A stretch of 5,644 bases of DNA from Rhodospirillales bacterium (GTDB lineage: Bacteria; Pseudomonadota; Alphaproteobacteria; Acetobacterales; Acetobacteraceae): assembly GCA_028866445.1 (NCBI GenBank), contig JAGWIE010000107.1, positions 1 to 5,644 of the forward strand, read 5' to 3'. Under the pieces are notes generated by a model, which ran no database searches, was not told the DNA's origin, and saw only the letters and a list, made by a program, of their open reading frames with translations. The position numbers were made by a program, and so were the translations under genes. Positions within the stretch are counted from its first letter, which is position 1. The number at the start of each line of letters is the position of its first letter. Of this stretch, positions 1 through 5,192 are shown piece after piece.

Positions 1-390
1 GCAGAAACCATTGAGACATTGATTGACGCCTGGCTACCATTAACCTTTGCAATGAACGCGCTTAATCGTTCGATGGGGCATAGTGATATGTATCCATTTG
101 TTTTATCTGGGCCGGTTATTCAAAAACTTGGCTTTATTCATAATCTTGTTCGTGGGCAAAAGGCGGCTGAAATTAACAAGCCTGCCAAAATGGCGGCACC
201 CAATCCGCCGCCGCCTTCAGAACCCCCTGCCCCGCCTGGCCCTTCACCCGTAAAGCCGCCAGTGGAGCCACCGCCTGAACCAGGCCCCGACATCCGGCCA
301 CCAATTGAAGAGCCGCCAATGGAGCTTCCCCCACAGGAAATTCCGCCGGTTCCCCCTACTGGTGATCCGCCGCCGCTGAGAGCCGGATAG
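1..390 (+). CDS. Putative zinc-binding metallopeptidase (Peptidase_Mx/COG4307-like), C-terminal part with proline-rich tail; 5' end outside window
   Basis: The frame is open from the first base, so the gene begins upstream and only its last 129 codons are visible. The TTG at 19-21 is an internal leucine codon, not a start. Visible residues 7-50 carry the conserved C-terminal block of this family: a WLPLTFAMNALNRSMG stretch, then DMYPFVLS, then a VIQKLGFIHNLV helix. I recognise this block from memory as the end of the putative zinc-binding metallopeptidases. The zinc-binding site itself would lie upstream and cannot be seen, so activity is not shown. From about visible residue 67 to the end there is a tail with 31 prolines in 60 residues, interspersed with glutamates. 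Such a tail is not part of the family core as I know it. The TAG stop at 388-390 faces the thiL stop. The cellular role of the family is poorly defined. Confidence 0.75.
   Translation, partial: AETIETLIDAWLPLTFAMNALNRSMGHSDMYPFVLSGPVIQKLGFIHNLVRGQKAAEINKPAKMAAPNPPPPSEPPAPPGPSPVKPPVEPPPEPGPDIRPPIEEPPMELPPQEIPPVPPTGDPPPLRAG
199..378 (+). other. Segment encoding a proline-rich C-terminal tail
   Basis: This in-frame segment encodes 60 residues of which 31 are proline, arranged mainly as PP or PPP groups separated by one to three residues that are often Glu. One PPPP and two PPP runs are present. All four proline codons are used (12 CCG, 7 CCA, 6 CCC, 6 CCT by my count), so this is not a fresh expansion of a single trinucleotide. 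Such a sequence should form an extended polyproline-II-like arm. It could act as a spacer or docking surface, but its function is unknown. The runs of three or four prolines are the kind that stall ribosomes and need elongation factor P. Confidence 0.8.
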
Positions 391-399
391 AATGCCGGT

Positions 400-1332
400 T
401 TAAAAATGTTTCCAGCCTGATGAGGCGAGGTTGAGCGGGGCATTATTATCGCCGCTTATCTCAACGCCTTCTCCGGCTTTAAATATCCCAATCCGAGTGA
501 TTTTTATCCCCGCGCACACGGCGCAAAGGGCTTCGGTTTTTTCCGGCGAGACGGCGAGAATTAGTTCGTAATCATCGCCGCCGGTAAGACGACGTTCCAA
601 GACCTCCGGCCCGAGTGCCGCGGCTTCAGGTGAGGTGGGTACAAGAGCCGCTTGAACCACAGCGGACAAGCCTGATTCCCGGCAGATATGGCCAAGATCC
701 TGTATCAGGCCATCTGAGATATCGATGGCGGCATTAACAATTCCGGCCAGCGAAAGACCTGTTCGGGGCTCCGGCAGCAAGGAACGCCGGGTTAAGAACC
801 CCGTGGGGTCTGGGCGATTGCCCAGCCTGGCTTCCAGGCCCAAGGCTGCATCGCCAATGGTGCCGGTCACCCAGATTTCATCCCCGGCTTTGGCACCGTT
901 GCGGCGCAGCGCCTGGCCGGGTGCGACATGGCCAAGGAGTGTGGCCGATAGCGCAATGCCCGTGCGTGAGGAGGACGAATCACCGCCCAGCAAGGTGATG
1001 CCAAACTGATTCTGATCAGCCGCCAATCCCGCAGCAAACCCTTTAAGCCAGCCCTCCGGCAGATTAGGCGGCAAGGCGGTTGTGAGAAGATAGCCCAAAG
1101 GCACAGCGCCCATGGCCGCGAGATCTGACAGATTACGGCGCAGCAGTTTGCGCGCAATCATGGCCGGATCGTCCCCGGGTAGAAAATGCACGGCCTCCAG
1201 CATCTGGTCGACCGTAAGAACAAGTTGCCGCCCATGCGGCGGGGTGAGAACGGCTGCGTCATCCTTCAGGCCCAGCCCGGCTTCTCCGGCCAGGGGGGCA
1301 AAGAATTCCGCGATCCGGTCGAACTCGTTCAT
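400..1332 (-). CDS. thiL: Thiamine-monophosphate kinase
   Basis: ThiL phosphorylates thiamine monophosphate with ATP to give thiamine diphosphate, the active cofactor, in the cytoplasm. The 310-residue product has the usual family length and the expected motifs in order. These are KDDAAVL at 23-29 (metal and nucleotide-binding aspartates), LTVDQMLEAVHF at 39-50, NLSDLAAMGAVPLGYL at 67-82, GGDSSSS at 116-122, VTGTIGDAALGL at 155-166, DISDGLIQDLG at 204-214 and the GGDDYEL signature at 251-257. The usual GGDTT is GGDSS here, a conservative change. The ATG overlaps the nusB stop by one base (TGATG), which implies translational coupling; no strong Shine-Dalgarno is visible. It is the last gene of the cluster in this window. 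The TAA stop lies 9 bp from the converging metallopeptidase stop. Confidence 0.96.
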   Translation of the reverse strand: MNEFDRIAEFFAPLAGEAGLGLKDDAAVLTPPHGRQLVLTVDQMLEAVHFLPGDDPAMIARKLLRRNLSDLAAMGAVPLGYLLTTALPPNLPEGWLKGFAAGLAADQNQFGITLLGGDSSSSRTGIALSATLLGHVAPGQALRRNGAKAGDEIWVTGTIGDAALGLEARLGNRPDPTGFLTRRSLLPEPRTGLSLAGIVNAAIDISDGLIQDLGHICRESGLSAVVQAALVPTSPEAAALGPEVLERRLTGGDDYELILAVSPEKTEALCAVCAGIKITRIGIFKAGEGVEISGDNNAPLNLASSGWKHF

Positions 1333-1805
1333 CAGCTTGCGGTGGTGAATTCCGCCGGGCGGAGCAGATGCGCCAATTTATCCAGCACACCATTTATCAT
1401 GCGAGGTTCCTCGCCCGAGAAAAATCCGTGGGCAACATCAAGATATTCATTGATGACCACCTTGGCCGGAGGCCCATCGGTCATCCAGAGCTCTGCGCCG
1501 CCCGCGCGAAGCGAGGCGCGCAGCACAGGGTCCAGCCGGAGCATGGGCCAAGCCTCGGGTAACGCCTGCGTGATCATGCCATCCAGCACATCTTGCTGTT
1601 GGGTGGCTGTGCGAACGATGCGGGTGAACAGCGGCACATCGGCTTCCGGTAAATTGCCGTCCTCCAGGCCGCCCTGCCAGGGCAGTTGCCCCATGCGATG
1701 GCGGACGAACTGGTCTATAACGGTTTCAGTGCTCATCTCAGCATGTTCTGATTGATAAAGTGCCTGAACGGCAGCGATGCGGGACAAGGTTCGGGAACGG
1801 GTCAT
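1332..1805 (-). CDS. nusB: Transcription antitermination factor NusB
   Basis: NusB binds boxA RNA together with NusE (ribosomal protein S10) and supports antitermination and correct assembly of rRNA transcripts. The 157-residue product is all-helical in character. It shows the N-terminal arginine-rich start (TRSRTLSRIAAVQALYQ, residues 2-18) that contributes to RNA binding. The C-terminal family block is INEYLDVAHGFFSGEEPRMINGVLDKLA at residues 118-145. The ATG overlaps the ribH stop in an ATGA, and an AGG lies 8 nt upstream inside ribH, so it is probably translated by coupling. Its position directly after ribH is a widespread bacterial arrangement. Residues 41-54 form a less conserved loop, which is normal for alphaproteobacterial versions. 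Confidence 0.95.
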   Translation of the reverse strand: MTRSRTLSRIAAVQALYQSEHAEMSTETVIDQFVRHRMGQLPWQGGLEDGNLPEADVPLFTRIVRTATQQQDVLDGMITQALPEAWPMLRLDPVLRASLRAGGAELWMTDGPPAKVVINEYLDVAHGFFSGEEPRMINGVLDKLAHLLRPAEFTTAS

Positions 1806-2281
1806 GACATGAACCTGCGCTTCAAGGCTATTTGTTTGAGACAGGCAACGGCGGCTTCAGCACCCTTATTGGCGCCGGTTTCGCGGGAGCGTGCCTGGGC
1901 TTGGGCCAGGGTATCCACCGTTAACAGCCCGGTGCCAAGGCAGAGACGGTTGTTAACCGCCACTTGCATCAATCCATCCATAGCCGCGGTGCAGACAAAT
2001 TCGTAATGGTCGGTTTCACCGCGTACGACGCAGCCGAGCGCGATGAAGCCATCAAAAGCAGGTTGGGCTGAAGCAGCGATGGCCAGCGCCTGGGGAAGCT
2101 CAAACGCCCCTGCGACTTCGATAATTTCAACCGAGGCATTCACCTGGGCAAAAATATCCTGCGCCGCATCCAACATGCCGTCGACGACATTCCGGTAATA
2201 AGGCGCGCTGATGGCGAGAATTTTTGGCGGAGCGCCCAGGATCTTTGGAGCCTCGGGCAAGGGAGCGTCAGCGGTGCTCAT
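1802..2281 (-). CDS. ribH: 6,7-dimethyl-8-ribityllumazine synthase
   Basis: RibH condenses 5-amino-6-ribitylaminouracil with 3,4-dihydroxy-2-butanone 4-phosphate to form 6,7-dimethyl-8-ribityllumazine, the penultimate riboflavin step. It acts in the cytoplasm, usually as pentamers or icosahedral shells. The 159-residue product shows the substrate-binding aromatic near the N-terminus (SAPYYR, 25-30) and the VAGAFELP loop at 56-63. It also has the core GCVVRGETDHYEFV at 83-96 with catalytic His92, GLLTVDT at 118-124, and the NKGAEAA phosphate-binding helix start at 138-144. The first 18 residues are an Ala/Pro-rich extension with a small APKIL/PPKIL duplication. The ATG lies 6 nt after the ribBA stop, and only weak purine-rich sequence (TGAAG) precedes it. 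Confidence 0.96.
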   Translation of the reverse strand: MSTADAPLPEAPKILGAPPKILAISAPYYRNVVDGMLDAAQDIFAQVNASVEIIEVAGAFELPQALAIAASAQPAFDGFIALGCVVRGETDHYEFVCTAAMDGLMQVAVNNRLCLGTGLLTVDTLAQAQARSRETGANKGAEAAVACLKQIALKRRFMS

Positions 2282-2287
2282 GGTGCT

Positions 2288-3424
2288 TCAAATGGCCTCA
2301 ACACCAGAAAGGCTGCGTTGATCGACAACGTTCAACCCATACCCCTCCAGACCAATGATGTTGCGCTTATGGTTGGAGAGCAGGATCATGTTCTTCACCC
2401 CAAGGTCCAGCAGAATTTGTGCACCGGTGCCGTATTCCCGCAGGTCACGGCCTTCGCATTTGCCATCCAGCAAGGCGCGCAAGCCGGTGGACATGGCCTT
2501 CTCGCGCTGTTCACGCACGATAACCACGACGCCCCGCCCGGCCTTGGCGATTTCACGCATCGCCCCCTGCAAGGCGGCGAAATGGCCATTGCCCAGAACA
2601 TCGCTCAGTAGATCCATGCCATGCATACGCACGAGCACGGGTTCATCACCGGAAATATCACCTTTGACCATGGCGAGATGCTCGATGCCATCGACCTTGC
2701 TTTCAAAGGCCACCATACGCCAGCTTGTGCCGTCTTGCGCGGTGATGTTGCCTTGTTCAACCCGCTTGACCAGGCGCTCAGTTGTGCGGCGATGGGCAAT
2801 AAGGTCCGCGATGGTGCCGAGCTTGATGTTGTGGCGCTGGGCGAAGGCCACCAGCTCTGGCAGGCGGGCCATGGTGCCATCGTCGTTGATGATTTCACAG
2901 ATAACGCCCGCCGGGATAAGCCCGGCCAGACGCGCGATATCCACCGAGGCTTCCGTATGCCCGGCACGGACCAGGGTGCCGCCATCCCGCGCCATAAGAG
3001 GGAAAATATGGCCTGGGGAAACGATGTCGTCGCGGCCCAGTTCCGGGTTTATGGCGACGGCCACCGTGCGCGCGCGGTCCGCTGCGGAGATGCCGGTGGA
3101 TATGCCTTCTCGCGCTTCGATGGAAATGGTGAAGGCGGTTTCATGCCGGCTTCCATTGGCATGGGTCATCAATTTCAGGCCCAGCGCGTCGCAACGGGTT
3201 TTGGTCATGGCCAGGCAGACTAAGCCGCGCGCGTGTTTGATCATGAAATTGATCGCATCCGGCGTGGCGAATTGCGCGGGGATAACCAAATCCCCTTCGT
3301 TTTCACGATCCTCGTCGTCGACAAGGATAAAAATGCGTCCCGCGCGGGCTTCCTCAATAATTTCAGCTGCTGAGGAGATGTAATCTTGCAGGCCGGTGGT
3401 TTCGAGGGATTTGAGGCCGTCCAT
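2288..3424 (-). CDS. ribBA: 3,4-dihydroxy-2-butanone 4-phosphate synthase with degenerate GTP cyclohydrolase II domain (RibBA/RibBX type)
   Basis: The N-terminal half (about residues 1-215) is RibB. It converts ribulose 5-phosphate to 3,4-dihydroxy-2-butanone 4-phosphate plus formate, the four-carbon donor for RibH. Its active-site motifs are intact: DDEDRENEGDL at 36-46, SPGHIFPL at 136-143, GHTEASVDIARLAG at 155-168 and CEIINDDGTMAR at 176-187. The C-terminal half (about 231-378) is RibA-like, with RDLREYGTGAQILLDLGV and GLEGYGLNVV. Where RibA has a zinc site of three cysteines (C-x10-C-x-C), this protein reads MHGMDLLSDVLGNGHFAALQGAM with no cysteine. It also lacks the GIGL loop, so GTP cyclohydrolase II activity is unlikely. 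I chose the ATG at 3424 because AAGGA sits 9 nt upstream and MDGLKSL fits the usual start. An upstream TTG at 3475, overlapping the ribE stop, would add 17 residues and is less likely. Confidence 0.93.
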   Translation of the reverse strand: MDGLKSLETTGLQDYISSAAEIIEEARAGRIFILVDDEDRENEGDLVIPAQFATPDAINFMIKHARGLVCLAMTKTRCDALGLKLMTHANGSRHETAFTISIEAREGISTGISAADRARTVAVAINPELGRDDIVSPGHIFPLMARDGGTLVRAGHTEASVDIARLAGLIPAGVICEIINDDGTMARLPELVAFAQRHNIKLGTIADLIAHRRTTERLVKRVEQGNITAQDGTSWRMVAFESKVDGIEHLAMVKGDISGDEPVLVRMHGMDLLSDVLGNGHFAALQGAMREIAKAGRGVVVIVREQREKAMSTGLRALLDGKCEGRDLREYGTGAQILLDLGVKNMILLSNHKRNIIGLEGYGLNVVDQRSLSGVEAI

Positions 3425-3471
3425 TAAAAGCAATCCTTTCCCGCGCGGGATTTGAATGCGCCAGCGCGCAT
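3424..3471 (-). CDS. Possible 15-codon mini-ORF bridging ribE and ribBA
   Basis: An ATG follows the ribE TGA directly (TGAATG) and opens a frame of 15 codons, MRAGAFKSRAGKDCF. Its TAA overlaps the ribBA ATG by one base (TAATG). An AAGGG at 3479-3483 lies 7 nt before this ATG, which is good Shine-Dalgarno spacing. The peptide is short, basic and matches nothing I know. If translated, it would carry ribosomes from the ribE stop to the ribBA start and unwind the hairpin between them. The arrangement could also be chance, because the same AAGGG encodes the C-terminus of RibE. Confidence 0.25.
   Translation of the reverse strand: MRAGAFKSRAGKDCF
3434..3438 (-). promoter_or_regulatory. Ribosome binding site of ribBA
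   Basis: On the minus strand an AAGGA lies 9 nt before the ATG at 3424. It is the clearest Shine-Dalgarno preceding any annotated cluster gene and decides the start in favour of this ATG over the TTG at 3475. It adjoins a 12-bp palindrome and can pair through its GGAUU extension with an upstream AAUCC, so its access may depend on local RNA folding. Confidence 0.7.
3439..3450. repeat. 12-bp perfect palindrome TCCCGCGCGGGA
   Basis: This self-complementary GC-rich sequence directly follows the ribE-ribBA stem-loop and abuts the ribBA Shine-Dalgarno AAGGA. As RNA it could form a small 4-bp hairpin with a GCGC loop. As DNA it could be a dimer-binding site, but nothing else supports an operator here. 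Confidence 0.5.
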
Positions 3472-3476
3472 TCAAA
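3451..3476 (-). other. Stem-loop at the ribE-ribBA junction
   Basis: The arms TTTGAATGCG (3476-3467) and CGCATTCAAA (3460-3451) are perfect 10-bp complements. One further C-G pair closes them and leaves the loop GCTG, giving 11 bp and a tetraloop in the mRNA. The 5' arm contains the ribE stop codon TGA, and the 3' arm ends 12 nt before the ribBA Shine-Dalgarno. No run of U follows, so it does not look like an intrinsic terminator. An intercistronic element that affects ribBA translation or mRNA processing is more plausible, by inference only. Confidence 0.65.
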
Positions 3477-4086
3477 CACCCTTAAAGCTTAGCTGCCGTG
3501 CGAGATAGCGCGCCAGCATATCTATTTCCACATTCACCCAGCTTCCGCTGTGCAGCGTTGCAAAATTCGTTTGCGCCGCTGTGTGCGGAATGATGTTTAC
3601 GCCGAAGCGAAGTCCCTCCACCTCGTTAACGGTGAGTGAAACGCCATTAAGTGCTATGCTGCCCTTGGCCGCCACGAAGGGTGCAAGCGCGGGCGGCAGC
3701 TCAAAAACCCAACGGGTGGACCCATTTTCCGGCGTTATAGAGATAACAATCGCCAGACCATCGACATGGCCGGAAACGAGATGGCCGCCTAGCTCATCCC
3801 CCAGGCGGAGCGAGCCTTCAAGGTTGACCAGCGTGCCAGGCTGCCATTCCCCCAAAGATGTTTTGGACAATGTTTCGGCTGAGACTTCCACCGTAAACCA
3901 GTCGGCCCCTGCCTCAATAACCGTGAGACAAACACCGGAACAGGCAATGGAAGCGCCAAGTTTTTTCTCAGCATCTGCCCAAACCTCGTTTTGCGGCGTT
4001 TGGATGGTGAAACGCGCATCCTGCCCGTTACCGATGGCGGTGACGGCGCTGATGCTGCCAACACCCGTAATAAGTCCGGTGAACAT
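3472..4086 (-). CDS. ribE: Riboflavin synthase, alpha subunit
   Basis: This enzyme dismutates two molecules of 6,7-dimethyl-8-ribityllumazine to riboflavin and 5-amino-6-ribitylaminouracil, the last step of the pathway. It acts as a cytoplasmic homotrimer. The 204-residue product begins with the hallmark MFTGLI and contains two tandem lumazine-binding barrels. The first has GASIACSGVCLTV at 44-56, with the conserved Cys53, and the second has KGSIALNGVSLTVNEV at 141-156. GSLRLGDELGGHLVSGHVDG at 91-110 and the IPHTAAQTNF block at 166-175 are also present. The C-terminal helix WVNVEIDMLARYLARQL at 183-199 is the trimer-forming segment. The ATG is 11 nt after the ribD TAG, with only a weak AGG upstream. 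The stop codon is buried in the stem-loop that precedes ribBA. Confidence 0.96.
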   Translation of the reverse strand: MFTGLITGVGSISAVTAIGNGQDARFTIQTPQNEVWADAEKKLGASIACSGVCLTVIEAGADWFTVEVSAETLSKTSLGEWQPGTLVNLEGSLRLGDELGGHLVSGHVDGLAIVISITPENGSTRWVFELPPALAPFVAAKGSIALNGVSLTVNEVEGLRFGVNIIPHTAAQTNFATLHSGSWVNVEIDMLARYLARQLSFKGV

Positions 4087-4097
4087 TTATGGCTGGC

Positions 4098-5192
4098 CTA
4101 TGCGGCGCGAGTGAATTGGGAAAGCATATCATGCCCTAGGCGCTTTGAGAACATGAACGCGAAACGAGGAGCATCTTCGAGCTTTGAAACACCAAAGCCT
4201 TGCGCTGCTGGATAGCCATCGCCACCGATAATGCAGGGGGCATGGAACCAGGAAATCCGGTCCACCAACCCGGCGCGCAGCAGCCCGGCGGCCAAGGTGC
4301 CACCGCCTTCGGCCAACACCCGGGTGAGCCCTCCTTGTGCCAAAGCGGACATGCCTGCGCGCAAATCAACCCCGGCATTGGTGCCTGGAAGTTCGATTAG
4401 TTTAACACCTGCATCTTCCAGCGCCCGGCGGCGGAGTTTATCCGCGCCATCCCGATGTAAAATCCACAGAGGATGCTGGGCAGCACCGCGCACAAGCTTG
4501 GAGAGCAAGGGCGTGCGCAGATGCGAATCGACCACGATTCTAACCAGCGGGGCCGTGCGAAACCCCTCGATCCGGCAGGTAAGCTCTGGGTTGTCCTCCA
4601 GCACCGTGCCAACGCCCGTCAGCACCGCATCGTGCCGCCCGCGCATGGCGTGCACCGCGCGGCGGGCTTCAGTACCAGTGATCCATTGGGATTCACGGCC
4701 AGCGGTTGCAATCCGGCCATCCAGCGAGGTGGCGAGCTTGAGGTGAAGCAATGGCCGCTGTTCCAGCTGAACGGTCACAAAACCGGCGATGACTTCTTCA
4801 CATTCCTGCCGGAGCACATTTTCGGTAACCTGGATACCGGCTGATTTGAGCCGGGCGATGCCGGAGCCGTTGACCTTTGGGTGCGGATCTTGCGCGCCGA
4901 GGACAACACGGGTGATGCCAGCAGCAATTAGCACTTCAGTACACGGACCTGATTTTCCAGTAAAACTACACGGCTCAAGCGTGACGTACGCGGTGCCACC
5001 ACGCGCCTGTTCGCCTGCCGCACGCAGCGCGATCACCTCGGCATGCGGCCGACCACCAGGCGCTGTGAAACCCCGCCCGGCGACGCGACCATTTTTTACG
5101 ATAACGCAGCCGACCGAAGGATTGGGAGCCGTTTGCCCCAGGCCACGTTTGGCAAGGGCAATCGCCGTGCGCATGAACTCAATATCACTCAT
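4098..5192 (-). CDS. ribD: Bifunctional diaminohydroxyphosphoribosylaminopyrimidine deaminase / 5-amino-6-(5-phosphoribosylamino)uracil reductase
   Basis: RibD deaminates the GTP cyclohydrolase II product and then reduces the ribose chain with NADPH, yielding 5-amino-6-ribitylamino-uracil 5'-phosphate. Residues 1-145 form the cytidine-deaminase-like domain. It has APNPSVGCVIV at 22-32, the HAE zinc/catalytic motif at 50-52 and the second zinc motif PCSFTGKSGPC at 74-84 (Cys75, Cys84). The histidine usually found two residues after the first cysteine is Phe77 here. Residues 148-360 form the reductase domain, with LKLATSLDGRIA at 151-162, SQWITG at 168-173, GVGTVLEDNPEL at 193-204 and LAEGGGTLAAGLL at 293-305. 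The length of 364 residues is typical. The ATG overlaps the nrdR stop as ATGA, which implies translational coupling. Confidence 0.96.
   Translation of the reverse strand: MSDIEFMRTAIALAKRGLGQTAPNPSVGCVIVKNGRVAGRGFTAPGGRPHAEVIALRAAGEQARGGTAYVTLEPCSFTGKSGPCTEVLIAAGITRVVLGAQDPHPKVNGSGIARLKSAGIQVTENVLRQECEEVIAGFVTVQLEQRPLLHLKLATSLDGRIATAGRESQWITGTEARRAVHAMRGRHDAVLTGVGTVLEDNPELTCRIEGFRTAPLVRIVVDSHLRTPLLSKLVRGAAQHPLWILHRDGADKLRRRALEDAGVKLIELPGTNAGVDLRAGMSALAQGGLTRVLAEGGGTLAAGLLRAGLVDRISWFHAPCIIGGDGYPAAQGFGVSKLEDAPRFAFMFSKRLGHDMLSQFTRAA

Noticed and set aside
19..390. TTG at 19-21 as start of a separate small proline-rich protein
   Set aside because: The frame is open to base 1, and the codons before it continue a conserved metallopeptidase C-terminal block.
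415..426. Small inverted repeat GCCT-GATG-AGGC as terminator
   Set aside because: The stem is only 4 bp, there is no T-run on either side, and it lies inside the thiL coding sequence.
138..443. Minus-strand glycine-rich frame opposite the metallopeptidase tail
   Set aside because: Its Gly/Ser-rich sequence is simply the complement of the proline codons, and it also overlaps the thiL 3' end. The plus frame continues a recognised protein block.
2355..3383. Long plus-strand open frame of about 342 codons antisense to ribBA
   Set aside because: It lies wholly opposite a clearly conserved gene, and its translation is Arg/Ser/Pro-rich without recognisable domains, as expected of a GC-rich shadow frame.
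3425..3475. FMN riboswitch (RFN element) in the ribE-ribBA gap
   Set aside because: The gap is only 47 nt, far shorter than an FMN aptamer, and shows none of its conserved loop sequences.
3425..3475. TTG start at 3475 for ribBA, adding 17 residues
   Set aside because: The extension is not family-like. The TTG lies 3 nt from the nearest AAGGG, which is too close, and the ATG at 3424 has a well-placed AAGGA.
3439..3476. Stem-loop plus palindrome as a rho-independent terminator after ribE
   Set aside because: No U-tract follows on the minus strand. The sequence continues directly into the ribBA Shine-Dalgarno.
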